NCBI RefSeq assembly: GCF_004358675.1 | Contig: NZ_SMZO01000024.1 | Span: forward strand, 1-59,063 | Length of the DNA: 59,063 nt | Direction: 5' to 3' | From: Meridianimarinicoccus aquatilis | Lineage (GTDB): Bacteria > Pseudomonadota > Alphaproteobacteria > Rhodobacterales > Rhodobacteraceae | In this document: piece by piece, positions 1-9,068 of the stretch | How positions within the stretch are numbered: position 1 is the stretch's first letter | How the letters are laid out: each line of letters starts with the position of its first letter | Made by a program: the position numbers and the translations under genes | The notes under the pieces: generated by a model | Told to the model about the DNA's origin: nothing | Databases searched by the model: none | The model's input: only the letters and a program-made list of their open reading frames with translations

Positions 1-3000
1 GCGCTGCCTGCGCCATTGCGCTGCCGCGCGCCGCGGACAGGGACATAAGATCGCCCCGGCTTATCGCGCCAGCAGCATAAAGCGCGACAAGTTCCCCATA
101 ACTATGTCCGGCGGTCATGTCGGGTCGCACGCCGATCCGGCCAAGGAAATCCACCATGCCCGCGCAAATCCCACCCAAAGCAATTTGCGCGTTCTGGGGT
201 TCAGTCAAAAGCGCCGCCTGCGCGGTTTTCGTTTCCGCATCGAATGCCGAAGGCGGATAGATTATGCGCCCCAGACGCGCCCCGGTCGCCTGCCTTGCCG
301 CAGTGTCGGCCGCCGCAAGGCTTGTACGCATTTCCGGCAGATAGACGGCAGCCTCGCGGCACATTTGAACCCGTTGACTGCCCTGCCCCGGCAACAGGAA
401 CGCGATTGGCGGCGCGGCCGACGCGGCACCAAGCCAGATTGTATCGCCCAGCTTTACCTCGGGGTTTTGAAAATGGTCGAGCAGACACTGCACCTGCTGC
501 GCCAAATCCCCACGGCTTTCCGCGATGATGGCTGATCGAAGCTGCCCATTCGGGTCACACTCTGCCGCAGCTGCGGACGCAATGCTTTCAAGTGACGGGC
601 CGCCCTGTTCTTGAACCGCAAGCGCAAGAACAAGCGACCATTTGCGTTCAAGATCCTGTTGGGATCGGGCCGTCAGCGCGACAAAATGGGCCGGCCAGCG
701 ATCTGCGCCCGGTGCCTGAACGCCAAAGGCGGGATGCTCTTCCAGCACGGCATGGGCATTGGTCCCGCCAAAGCCAAATGCACTGATCCCAGCGCGCCGG
801 GGCCGATCAGACGCCAGCCAAGGTGTTGGCCCATCGGTCACGTAAAGCGGAAAGTCACTTTGGCCAAGCGCGCCGACAGGGTGTTCGATACCGGGCTGAG
901 GGGGCAAGGTCCGGTGATGAATGGACAGTGCAACTTTGGCGAGGCCGACTGCGCCTGCTGCGGTTTTGGTGTGGCCGATCAAAGCCTTGACCGACCCCAA
1001 CGCGCAACTTTCACCTTCGACACCTGCCTCTGCCATGAGCGTTGCAACAGAGTCGAGCTCAGCGGCGTCGCCAACCGGTGTCCCGGTGCCGTGCGCCTCG
1101 TAATAGTCAATGTCTGCCATTGTGCCGCCCAAGGCACGGTAGGCACGCCGCAAGGCCCGTTTCTGGCCCAGTGGGCGGGGCGCAGTCATGCCCATACCGC
1201 GCCCATCGCTAGACGAGGCAACGGCCTTGATCGTTGCGTAAATCCTGTCCCCGTCCCGCTCGGCATCCTCGCGCCGCTTTAGGATGAATGCGGCGACACC
1301 TTCAGACAGAACCGTGCCATCGGCGGACTGATCAAAAGCGCTTAGCCGACCGCGACGGGACAGGGCCGTGACCGAAGAGAACGCGGTATAATGGTATGGC
1401 GTTTGTGTTGTATCAACGCCGGCCAGAACCACCAGATTACTTCGCCCCGAAGTCAGTTCATCGGTCGCGAGCGCAAGCGCCGTGATACTGGATGCGCAAG
1501 CGGAATCGATCGTGTAATTCGCGCCGCCCAAATCAAAGCGATTTGCGATACGCCCGGCTACGACACTGGTGAGCACACCGGGAAAGGTCTCTTCGGTCCA
1601 GCTTGGGGTGCGCGATCTGATTTCCCGAACGGCATCAGCGTCTGTCAACAAGGGCGCAAGGGCACGCGTGGTCAGCGCATTGCCAAGAAAACCGCCCGCA
1701 TCCTCGCCGCCGATAATGACAGAGCTGTTTTCCCGGTCAAATTCCCGATCCGCATACCCTGCATCAGCAAAGGCACGGCGCACGGTTTCAAGTGTCAATA
1801 ACTGGCCCGGGGCAATGTGAGGCACAGATTTCGGCGGAATGCCGAACCGAAGCGGGTCAAACAGCATGCCATCCATGAACCCGCCAAAATGGCTGGTCAC
1901 CGCGTCATCTTCCGTTGCGTCGCTGTGATAAATCCGATGGTCCCAGCGGTCCTTTGGTATTTCGGAAATCGAGTTGCGTTTGTCGAGGATGTTGCGCCAG
2001 AACCCTTGTGCGTCCGTCGCGCCCGGCACATGCACAGCCAACCCGATGATCGCCACGTCGCAAGCGGCCGCACGGGCGTTGATTGCTTCGTCTCCCGTCA
2101 AGGCCGGCTCGGCGTGACCCGCTATATCGCGAAGAATATCAACCGCGCCCTCGGACACATTTCGATGAAGTGCTTCGACGGTTTGGACCGATGTGATCAG
2201 GGATGCGGCCTCGCCGGCCATGAACATCCCGTCGGCCTGCTGTTCTTCTGGCGGAACACTTACCAGGTCCTCATTCGCGCGCTTGAGTCCCTTGCTGGCC
2301 AAACGCAAACGTCCAAGCAGTAAATCGTCAAGAGCCTCGCGCATGGGGTCTGCATCGGTGCCCGCCGACAAAAGTGCCCGGCGTTCGCTGTGAAACGTGT
2401 CAACGAAAGGCGTTTGAAGGCAGCGGTTTGCGTGGCCGCGCCCGCTTTCGATGGTGGCCGTGCCAGTTGCCTTGACCAGCGCCGACTGGAAATAAGGGCC
2501 AATTCCCCCCGATGCGCAGAGCTCTTCCGTCGACAGGTATGCGGTGCCCATCAAAACCCCGAGTTTAGCGCCAGCATTCAGCAGCGGCGCGGCGGCCGTT
2601 ACCGCCATACCCGCGCTCAGCCCATCGTGAATACCCCCGGCCAGAAGAATCGACACTTCGCCAACCTTTGGATGACCTGCCAAAGTATTTGCGACGCTCT
2701 CCCACAAATTAAGCGAATGAAGCGGTCCCACATGCCCGCCGCATTCCCGCCCTTCCAGGATCAGGCGGCGCACACCGCCGTCGATAAGAAGCTTGGCAAG
2801 CTCTGCGGTCGGCGCATGCGCATAGGTGCGGATGCCCTCGGCCTCAAGGCGCTGGACTTGATCAGCACGTCCCCCCGCAAGAATTGCAAAGGGCGGTGCG
2901 GCACGCAGTACTTCATCAAGTTGCAACTTGAATTGCTCTGGAGGCAGGAACCCCAGCATTCCAACGCCCCAAGGGCGATCCGCCAACGAAGACTGCGCAT

Positions 3001-4168
3001 TTTTCAAGAGCGTTGATATTTCTTCCGGGCGAAGGGCCGCCAGTGCCAGCATGGGAAGCGCCCCGGCTTCGGCCACCGCAGCCGCGAAGCTTGCCCCGTC
3101 ACTAACCCGTGTCATCGGGCCCTGAACGATGGGCAACGCGCACCCATGCTCAACCGCAAGCGGCGCACCCGGACCAATGGCACCGGCCAAGACATCGGCC
3201 TGCGCACGGACAGCACCGGCAGCCCCCCGATAAGCGGCAATAACGGGCCCGATCCTCGAAAACTGATCACGCAGCTTCTTGGCCAGTCCGATCCCTTGGC
3301 CCATCGGGTGCAATCCGCCATGCTCTCGCGCCGCATCGACCTGCGCGATCCAGCGTTGGCGCGCCGTCTCGGCGTTTTGCGAAGAAGCTTCGATGTCAAG
3401 CGCTGCTGCTTCCAAGGCACGCGCGGCGGGTTGCGTGGGATGCAGAAACAACCGGAATGGGGCACCAAGCTGCGCCCCTAAAAGTACCGCTTCCGTTCCG
3501 TTGGCGGTTTCAATTGCGCGCGCCAACCGCGGGTTGGTCCCCAGTTCCGCAAGTAGCAAAAGCTCATCCGACAACATAACGCCGGCCGCGCCGGCCAAGG
3601 CGTAAGCGGCTGCTGAATCTGGGCCTGTGGCGGCACGAATGAACCACGGAACCGGGATCGGCGAACCCTTGGCCAACCGAGCCATCCTTTGTGCAAGGAT
3701 CAACCCAGCGTCCGGTCCACACCATCCCCCAGCCTCTTCCCCGACGGCGATCAGTCCAACAACGCCCGGGGTGTGGGCGGCCTTTGCAAGCACATCTAAA
3801 CTGCCGCTCTCCACCAGCACAGGTGTGTCTTTGTCAACGCTTGATATCGCGTCTAGATCAGACACGGTTTGGCAACGCAGGACCAGCCCAACGCCCGGTA
3901 AAGCCGCGACTATCGCGCCCCGTAATTCGTGCAGCCCGGCATCAATGGCAATCGACATGCGCGACCGCGCGTCGATGCTGTCTGCCAAGGCTACCGCCCT
4001 TGAGAGGCTGGGGATGCCGTCTGACGCGTCAAGAACAACGTGCCCCTGCGCCACGAGTGCTGCTGAAATGGGCGCCGTATGGCCCGTGGGCAATGCGACA
4101 AGGCACCGAAATTCAGGGCGCGCTTCGTCGATCATCGTTTGCAGATCAGGCAAAGTTTCAAGCCGCAT
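1..4168 (-). CDS. Type I PKS-like megasynthase, 5' part (NMO-NMO-KS-AT...), open at left edge
   Basis: About 1389 codons are read without a stop from an ATG preceded by AGGAAGG, and the frame leaves the window at base 1. Residues 1-320 and 330-640 look like two nitronate monooxygenase/PfaD-like flavin barrels: EEAGGWCG near residue 149 and ECGGHVGP with His479. A ketosynthase starts near residue 701 (DVAIIGLAVHVPG) and carries the active-site Cys891 in DSACASS, the EAHGTGTPVGD His and the GHTKTAAG His, so the Cys-His-His triad is complete. An acyltransferase begins near residue 1250 (LLPGQGSQ) with its Ser1356 in GHSYGEL close to the edge. Known of the families: KS and AT build polyketide or fatty acyl chains, and NMO/PfaD-type domains can act as enoyl reductases. 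Product and remaining domains lie outside the window. The domain calls are firm; the product is unknown. Confidence 0.85.
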   Translation of the reverse strand, partial: MRLETLPDLQTMIDEARPEFRCLVALPTGHTAPISAALVAQGHVVLDASDGIPSLSRAVALADSIDARSRMSIAIDAGLHELRGAIVAALPGVGLVLRCQTVSDLDAISSVDKDTPVLVESGSLDVLAKAAHTPGVVGLIAVGEEAGGWCGPDAGLILAQRMARLAKGSPIPVPWFIRAATGPDSAAAYALAGAAGVMLSDELLLLAELGTNPRLARAIETANGTEAVLLGAQLGAPFRLFLHPTQPAARALEAAALDIEASSQNAETARQRWIAQVDAAREHGGLHPMGQGIGLAKKLRDQFSRIGPVIAAYRGAAGAVRAQADVLAGAIGPGAPLAVEHGCALPIVQGPMTRVSDGASFAAAVAEAGALPMLALAALRPEEISTLLKNAQSSLADRPWGVGMLGFLPPEQFKLQLDEVLRAAPPFAILAGGRADQVQRLEAEGIRTYAHAPTAELAKLLIDGGVRRLILEGRECGGHVGPLHSLNLWESVANTLAGHPKVGEVSILLAGGIHDGLSAGMAVTAAAPLLNAGAKLGVLMGTAYLSTEELCASGGIGPYFQSALVKATGTATIESGRGHANRCLQTPFVDTFHSERRALLSAGTDADPMREALDDLLLGRLRLASKGLKRANEDLVSVPPEEQQADGMFMAGEAASLITSVQTVEALHRNVSEGAVDILRDIAGHAEPALTGDEAINARAAACDVAIIGLAVHVPGATDAQGFWRNILDKRNSISEIPKDRWDHRIYHSDATEDDAVTSHFGGFMDGMLFDPLRFGIPPKSVPHIAPGQLLTLETVRRAFADAGYADREFDRENSSVIIGGEDAGGFLGNALTTRALAPLLTDADAVREIRSRTPSWTEETFPGVLTSVVAGRIANRFDLGGANYTIDSACASSITALALATDELTSGRSNLVVLAGVDTTQTPYHYTAFSSVTALSRRGRLSAFDQSADGTVLSEGVAAFILKRREDAERDGDRIYATIKAVASSSDGRGMGMTAPRPLGQKRALRRAYRALGGTMADIDYYEAHGTGTPVGDAAELDSVATLMAEAGVEGESCALGSVKALIGHTKTAAGAVGLAKVALSIHHRTLPPQPGIEHPVGALGQSDFPLYVTDGPTPWLASDRPRRAGISAFGFGGTNAHAVLEEHPAFGVQAPGADRWPAHFVALTARSQQDLERKWSLVLALAVQEQGGPSLESIASAAAAECDPNGQLRSAIIAESRGDLAQQVQCLLDHFQNPEVKLGDTIWLGAASAAPPIAFLLPGQGSQRVQMCREAAVYLPEMRTSLAAADTAARQATGARLGRIIYPPSAFDAETKTAQAALLTEPQNAQIALGGICAGMVDFLGRIGVRPDMTAGHSYGELVALYAAGAISRGDLMSLSAARGSAMAQAA

Positions 4169-4611
4169 GTTGAAGCCAACCTTCCTGCATTTCGGGAAAT
4201 TCAACCTAAGGTTTGCCGGATTCGGTCCACTTATCAAGTTGTTTGTTTGCGCAAGAACATTTGCAGCGGGCAGCATTTTGGGCCAAAGTCCGCCCAGACA
4301 AACGCTTGGAAGTACCTTTTTTGCAGGTGTCTACCGATGAGTTGCAAAAGGCGAAGCCACAAATTTCTGCTCAAACACTGATGCTGTGACAAGTACAGAC
4401 CAACCGCAGGTTCGTTGCGTGAAGCCGCAAAAACATCTTTAAAATAATGTGATACGGTCCCCAAAGCTTCCCATAGGGAAACTGCGTACTGCACATGCTA
4501 CATCGGCAAAGTACACAGACCTAAAACAGACCAAACCGGCAAACCACAATCTCAGGTTTGCCAGCTTGAGCTAAAGACAACGGTCAGAAACGCGATCAGC
4601 GTTTCTGCTTA
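4169..4611. other. Gene-less stretch between kdgK and the megasynthase gene
   Basis: This 443-bp stretch is more AT-rich than its surroundings and should hold the megasynthase promoter, reading leftward. GGTTTGCC occurs at 4210-4217 and 4555-4562, and its complement GGCAAACC at 4538-4545. The last two form an 8-bp inverted repeat with a 9-nt loop. A minus-strand ORF at 4234-4494 has no recognisable motif, and I do not call it a gene. Confidence 0.5.
4586..4606 (-). terminator. Hairpin just after the kdgK stop
   Basis: AGAAACGC and GCGTTTCT form a perfect 8-bp stem with loop GATCA, starting six bases past the kdgK stop codon. The downstream minus strand lacks a clean U run, so it may be a weak terminator or a 3' end stabiliser. 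Confidence 0.5.
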
Positions 4612-5520
4612 TTATTTGATCTCATTCGGGTCAATCGACACCAAGGCGCCCTTGCCCTGCACGACCTTGCCAGCCAGCCGGCAAGCCCGGGCAATGCTGT
4701 GTGCTAAAGGCACGTCGCCCCTCAAACCGGCAAGGACACCGGCATTGAAACTATCACCCGCCGCAGTTGTGTCGACGACTTCTGACAATGTCGGCACTGG
4801 CACCGTGCCCCGGTTGCCATCGTGCAAATAACGCACCGGCTCGCCCCCGTTTTTGACAACAACTGTCGTCGCGCCGGCGGCTGCATACCGATCCGCCGTC
4901 GCATCAGGGTCGGCATCGTGAAACCAACTCGCTTCATCTTCGAAGGAGGGCAAGGCGATGTCGCTGACCGCCGCGCCTTGCATGATTGCGTCAGTCATTT
5001 GTTGCTCGCTCGCCCACAGCCGCGGCCGAAGGTTTGGGTCAAAAGCAATCGTCTTTCCCGCCGACCGCGCCTTGCGCAGAGCGGACAGGAAAGTGCCGCG
5101 CGCCTCTGGGTCAAGAATGGCCAGTGTGATGCCCGAGAAATAGACAAGATCTGCGTCATCCATCGCCTTGGAAAGAGCAACCGCGTCTTGCGCCAACAAT
5201 CGCGCTGCCGCTTGGTTGCGCCAATAAGAGAAACTCCGCTCCCCGTTCTCAAGAGAAATCAGATACAGGCCAACCGTTCGGTCAGGCACTGAAATCACAT
5301 GACGGTCGTCAATTCCGCCGTCCACAAATGCTTGGCGCATTTGCTGCGAAATCGCATCCGTTCCCACTGCGGTGAAGTACCCGACGTCGATATCAGGATC
5401 CAACTGCGCAAGGTACCAAGCCGTGTTAAATGTATCGCCCGCGAAACCCAACCGATAGTCGGACGGTTCCGAAGCCGGGGCGAGTTCGGCCATGCATTCG
5501 CCAATCGCAAGGACACGCAT
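4612..5520 (-). CDS. kdgK: 2-keto-3-deoxygluconate kinase (PfkB family)
   Basis: A 302-residue cytoplasmic PfkB/ribokinase-family sugar kinase that should phosphorylate 2-keto-3-deoxygluconate (KDG) to KDPG with ATP. The N-terminal GECMAELAP and FAGDTFNTAWYLA segments fit the KDG-binding side of this family. The C-terminal signature DTTAAGDSFNAG holds the catalytic base Asp256 and the anion hole. It is the last gene of the alginate operon, 16 bp after kdgF. Both the alginate branch (lyase, KdgF, SDR) and the mannonate dehydratase encoded at 16094-17320 end in KDG, so this kinase would serve both. No KDPG aldolase is present in the window. A kinase for another keto sugar is possible, but the context strongly favours KDG. 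Confidence 0.88.
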   Translation of the reverse strand: MRVLAIGECMAELAPASEPSDYRLGFAGDTFNTAWYLAQLDPDIDVGYFTAVGTDAISQQMRQAFVDGGIDDRHVISVPDRTVGLYLISLENGERSFSYWRNQAAARLLAQDAVALSKAMDDADLVYFSGITLAILDPEARGTFLSALRKARSAGKTIAFDPNLRPRLWASEQQMTDAIMQGAAVSDIALPSFEDEASWFHDADPDATADRYAAAGATTVVVKNGGEPVRYLHDGNRGTVPVPTLSEVVDTTAAGDSFNAGVLAGLRGDVPLAHSIARACRLAGKVVQGKGALVSIDPNEIK

Positions 5521-5536
5521 TTAAAGGTTCCTTGGA

Positions 5537-5848
5537 CTAAAGAAAATCATCGCGGCGCGGTGTGAAGCAATCCACCAACGTGCCGGGTTCAAGACAGACG
5601 CACCCATGCGTCAGCCCGGACGCGCAGACAAAGCTGTCGCCCGGTCCGACTTCGCGTTCTTCATCACCAAGAGTGAACCGAAAACGCCCGCTTTCCACAT
5701 AGGTCGACTGAACATGTGGGTGATTGTGCAACGCACCCACGGCCCCTTCCGCTGCAAAGCGGAAGGCAACCACCATCAGATCGGGATGGTCGGACAAGAC
5801 TTGCCGCGTCACGTTTTCACCAGTCGAAACAATTGGAAAGTCGGACAT
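5537..5848 (-). CDS. kdgF: KdgF-like cupin (unsaturated uronate ring opening)
   Basis: A 103-residue single-domain cupin. An in-frame ATG lies 18 bp upstream, but AAGGA six bases before the MSDFP start makes the shorter form likelier. The metal site is visible as His41, His43 and Gln47 in HNHPHVQ plus His81 in LTHG, which is the H-x-H-x3-Q...H pattern of KdgF. Known of KdgF: it converts the 4,5-unsaturated monouronates released from pectin or alginate to the linear keto form (DEH). Its place between a DEH-reductase-like SDR and KDG kinase, downstream of an alginate lyase, supports that role. The fallback is an uncharacterised cupin. Confidence 0.75.
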   Translation of the reverse strand: MSDFPIVSTGENVTRQVLSDHPDLMVVAFRFAAEGAVGALHNHPHVQSTYVESGRFRFTLGDEEREVGPGDSFVCASGLTHGCVCLEPGTLVDCFTPRRDDFL

Positions 5849-5868
5849 TTCGGTTCCTTTTTGCAAGA

Positions 5869-6612
5869 TCAGGAGAACAGCATGCCGCCATTGATGTCGA
5901 TATTCGCCCCAGTAATGAAGGCGGAATCGTCACATGCAAGGAAAAGCACGAGATTGGCCGTGTCTTCCACAGTGCCCTGACGTTTCAAGGGTGCGGCGGC
6001 TTCGTATCCACGGCGGCCAGCATCGGGCGTATGGATGTTGTGGAAATCGGTGTCGATCATTCCGGGGCAAAGCGCGTTAACCCGAATCTCTGGGCCCAGC
6101 TCTTTTGCCAGACCACGTGTCATGGTCATAACAGCACCCTTGGACGTGGCATAAGCCACTGCCCCGCCGCCGCCGCCATCGCGTGCCGCTTGGCTGGCAA
6201 GGTTCACGATTGTTCCTTCCTTGAGATGCGCAAGGCATGCCTTGGTCATCCGGAACGTGCTGGTCAGATTCAGATCCATCACGGCCAGCCAATGCTCGAT
6301 CGGCATCTCGGCGATCTTTTTGCGGGCAATCAGACCACCAGCATTGTTGACCAGAACGTCGATCCCACCAAAGTCAGCAACCGTCTTTGACACGAGCGCG
6401 TCAACATCTTCTTGCTTGGTCAAATCGCCTTGCAGGGCGAATGCACGACCGCCTTCAGCTGTAATCTTCTCAACAGCCTTGTCTGCACCTTCACTGCTTG
6501 AAAAATAGTTGATGGCAACGGCTGCGCCTTCGGCTGCCAGTTTCAGCGCGATGGCCAAACCGATATCCCGACCGCCACCGGTGACTACCGCGACTTTTCC
6601 CTGAAGTTTCAT
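5869..6612 (-). CDS. SDR oxidoreductase, probable DEH reductase (DEH to KDG)
   Basis: A 247-residue short-chain dehydrogenase/reductase. The open frame extends further upstream, but the start is set at MKLQGKV by GAAGGA just before it and by an ATGA overlap with the stop of the lyase gene, a sign of coupled translation. The Rossmann motif is VTGGGRDIG, then NNAG, and the catalytic Ser-Tyr-Lys is seen in NLAS and YATSK. Alginate users such as Sphingomonas A1 reduce 4-deoxy-L-erythro-5-hexoseulose uronate (DEH) to KDG with an SDR of this kind. The assignment of substrate rests on the operon: PL15 lyase upstream, KdgF and KDG kinase downstream. Cofactor preference cannot be read with confidence; the residues after the second strand (INYFSSS) lack the acidic residue typical of NAD-specific members. 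Confidence 0.75.
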   Translation of the reverse strand: MKLQGKVAVVTGGGRDIGLAIALKLAAEGAAVAINYFSSSEGADKAVEKITAEGGRAFALQGDLTKQEDVDALVSKTVADFGGIDVLVNNAGGLIARKKIAEMPIEHWLAVMDLNLTSTFRMTKACLAHLKEGTIVNLASQAARDGGGGGAVAYATSKGAVMTMTRGLAKELGPEIRVNALCPGMIDTDFHNIHTPDAGRRGYEAAAPLKRQGTVEDTANLVLFLACDDSAFITGANIDINGGMLFS

Positions 6613-8972
6613 ACTTTTTCCTTCGTTTTGACAGTTGTTGTCGGCTGGGTGCCAACGTCGAATGTTTTGGGGATGACGACTTTGAAGCTGCGTTCGTCCG
6701 CGTCCGTAAAGTAAAGGTCGCAATCATACCCTTGGTCATCAAGGAAGCTGAACACCCGGCGCGGGGCAGCCAACGGATAGGGGACCAAAAGCGTTGCAAT
6801 ACGGTGTCGAACCGATTTTGGAAAGGACGCCGTCAGGCACGTGCTGACTGGCAAGCCTTCGTACTCGGTTGGATCGACTTCGGGGAACCCTGTGTTCTGC
6901 GACAGTTTCGGCGCGCCGGCTTCGGACCAGAGGATTTTCCCATAAAAGCCCGCGCGTTCGCCGCTGTAGCGGAACGTGCTGTCACCCAAAGCCAGCGGTG
7001 CGTTTGCATGCAGCCGCCAGTCTATGCCAACAGGCGTATCCGCATCGATGCTGTCGACAATGACGAAGTACGAGCCTTGCACGAAATAGACGTCGCGCTG
7101 GACCAAAGTCACCTCTGGGGACAGGGTTTTGTACGCTTCCGTTGCGTCGCCTTGTATGAAAATGTGGTCGCCGCGATCCTCGGCAGTTTCAATTCTACCA
7201 GTTGAGCGCATTGCCTGAACCTTGTCGCGGCCGGCATATTGGCCTTTGCCATCAATCAAGATTGCATTCTTCGACAGGGTTTGCCGCCGCCATTTCTGGT
7301 GCATCGTCGAATTGAACGCAACGTAGTGACCGGAATTGATCGCTAGGTCTTCGCCAAAACCGGCAAGACAGAATGCGTTCTGATCCCCATGACTGTGACT
7401 GATCGATCCAAATGGCGATGATTTGAAGACGAACTGAATGTGGTTGTCTGGATCCGCCATCTCGTGTTGGACGCCGACCCACCCAATCCCCTTGAAATGG
7501 CGCATGCCGTTTTCTGGGGGCGTGGCTTCGATGCTCGGGCAATCGGTGTGATACACCAGATCGTCGAAATTAGTGTCCCACCAGCCCCAATTGTAAAATG
7601 CCATTTCCGTGCCAGGGTTGAGACGAGACAGTTCATCATAGTACCACTGGTACGCTCCGTTGCCGGTCACTCCGGCATATTGGCGCATGTTCAGCCCGGT
7701 CTTGATGCAAGGCAGGTCACCCATCGTGCTATCATCGCCAAAGGTCGCGCGGCGCGTATTCGGCGCTTTGCAATAAAGCGGGAAGTCCCCGGTATTCTTG
7801 AAGAATGGCCGCTGGTAAAGGTCGATGCCCGTATAGGACTTCAGCAAATTGGCGGCATCAATCAGATAGGCCATCCCCATCATCCAATAGTTGGTACCTT
7901 CGGCCCAACCGCCATCGCTGTCACCCCAAGGAGAATAGACGTTGAACAGAAACTCGATGCAGTAGTCGAGCCATTCGCGCGCCTCATCATCTTCGTCATC
8001 GCCCAGCAGAGCGATGCACGCAGGCACGAGCGTCAAGGATACGGATCGCACTGCGTGGCTGTCATATGGAAACAAATGGATGTGCGCATTTTTGATCGCA
8101 TGTTCTGCGATATCGCGGGTGCGCTCTAACAGGGCGGCGCGCACCATGGCCCGCTCTTCGTCAGACATATGTTCGTATAACCAGTCGTAGCCCCAGGCCA
8201 GCGCCGAGGTCACACGGTACGCCCACTCATCGGTATACGACCGCGACGTCGTGCCAACCGGGTTCCACGCCGCTGCCGACAACAGCCATTCCTTCGCACG
8301 GTCGATCATTGCCGCGTCGCCGGTGATATGCCCGCCTATTGCAAGATGGCGAATGGCGTAGAGCAATTCCTGACAGTCGATATAGGTTTTGCGCCAAACC
8401 GACGCGACACGCTTGTGGTCAGGGTACCCAACAGGCTCGGGCAGAATATCACGGTCCATCCAAGGCAGAACGGACTTCTCGAAAAAGTTGGCCCATGTGC
8501 AATGGCTCGGGTCTGCCGCAATGTCTTTGCGAAACGACTCTATCCGGTCAGGGGTCATCCACAGGCGGGGGTGAGCTTTGTCGGCAGCGGCCCGGCGCGC
8601 CGCCCGCGACACAAGAGGCGTGTGTGGCAGATCATCCGCAAGCGTAAAGCTACGCGATTGGCTCCATTGTGTTGCGGCATCGCCCGTCTTGTCGTCGCAC
8701 ACAGCATAGGACCAGTGATAGGTACCGGGATCCAACACCATATCGGGCGTGAAGAAATTTAACGGAAGCTGGCTGAAAACATGGGTTCCGTTTGCGGGAT
8801 AGGCGGGATCTTTTGAAACCCGCAGTACATATTTCGCCTCGTCCTCGATCACCGGCAGCCACGTAAACCTTGGCGGGTTTTCTACGACCTGCGTGGTTTC
8901 ATCAGGCGCATACTGAATGGTCAGGCGGCCCGCCTTTGGTTCATCAAGAGAAAGCTGGGTCTTGGCGGGCAT
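6609..8972 (-). CDS. Oligoalginate lyase, PL15 type (heparinase II/III-like)
   Basis: A 787-residue protein built like exolytic PL15 alginate lyases such as Atu3025 of Agrobacterium (about 776 residues): an N-terminal beta domain (to about 125), an alpha/alpha barrel from PRLWMTPDRI (135 on), and a C-terminal heparinase II/III-like beta sandwich from about 490. The likely catalytic residues are His306 and Arg309 (YDSHAVRS), Tyr362 (GTNYWMMG) and His528 (SHSHGDQN). Their spacing matches the Atu3025 residues as I recall them. No signal peptide is seen, so it should cleave imported oligoalginate in the cytoplasm to unsaturated monouronate. AAGGA precedes the start. A hairpin separates it from the binding-protein gene. 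Heparin or another uronate polymer is a less likely substrate. Confidence 0.82.
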   Translation of the reverse strand: MPAKTQLSLDEPKAGRLTIQYAPDETTQVVENPPRFTWLPVIEDEAKYVLRVSKDPAYPANGTHVFSQLPLNFFTPDMVLDPGTYHWSYAVCDDKTGDAATQWSQSRSFTLADDLPHTPLVSRAARRAAADKAHPRLWMTPDRIESFRKDIAADPSHCTWANFFEKSVLPWMDRDILPEPVGYPDHKRVASVWRKTYIDCQELLYAIRHLAIGGHITGDAAMIDRAKEWLLSAAAWNPVGTTSRSYTDEWAYRVTSALAWGYDWLYEHMSDEERAMVRAALLERTRDIAEHAIKNAHIHLFPYDSHAVRSVSLTLVPACIALLGDDEDDEAREWLDYCIEFLFNVYSPWGDSDGGWAEGTNYWMMGMAYLIDAANLLKSYTGIDLYQRPFFKNTGDFPLYCKAPNTRRATFGDDSTMGDLPCIKTGLNMRQYAGVTGNGAYQWYYDELSRLNPGTEMAFYNWGWWDTNFDDLVYHTDCPSIEATPPENGMRHFKGIGWVGVQHEMADPDNHIQFVFKSSPFGSISHSHGDQNAFCLAGFGEDLAINSGHYVAFNSTMHQKWRRQTLSKNAILIDGKGQYAGRDKVQAMRSTGRIETAEDRGDHIFIQGDATEAYKTLSPEVTLVQRDVYFVQGSYFVIVDSIDADTPVGIDWRLHANAPLALGDSTFRYSGERAGFYGKILWSEAGAPKLSQNTGFPEVDPTEYEGLPVSTCLTASFPKSVRHRIATLLVPYPLAAPRRVFSFLDDQGYDCDLYFTDADERSFKVVIPKTFDVGTQPTTTVKTKEKV

Positions 8973-9013
8973 GTCGTGTCCTTGTGTATCTTCGGTTTAC
9001 GGGTCGGTCGGTA

Positions 9014-9053
9014 CAGTAAAATTCGGTGCGGCCGGAACGGTCCCGGCCACACC
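9014..9053 (-). terminator. Attenuator-like hairpin between binding-protein and lyase genes
   Basis: On the minus strand GGTGTGGCCGG pairs with CCGGCCGCACC (11 bp, one G-U pair), followed by GAATTTTA. It sits in the 96-bp gap after the binding-protein gene and could cut transcription before the lyase, leaving the binding protein in excess. Confidence 0.6.
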
Positions 9054-9068
9054 TTACGGCCGGGAGGA

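Noticed and set aside
104-4340. Several plus-strand open frames (for example 611-1282, 1817-2323, 3627-4340)
   Set aside because: All lie antisense to the megasynthase gene, whose minus frame is continuous and carries the KS and AT catalytic motifs.
4234-4494. Minus-strand 86-codon frame in the kdgK-megasynthase gap
   Set aside because: Unusual composition, no Shine-Dalgarno match and no motif; it probably overlaps promoter sequence.
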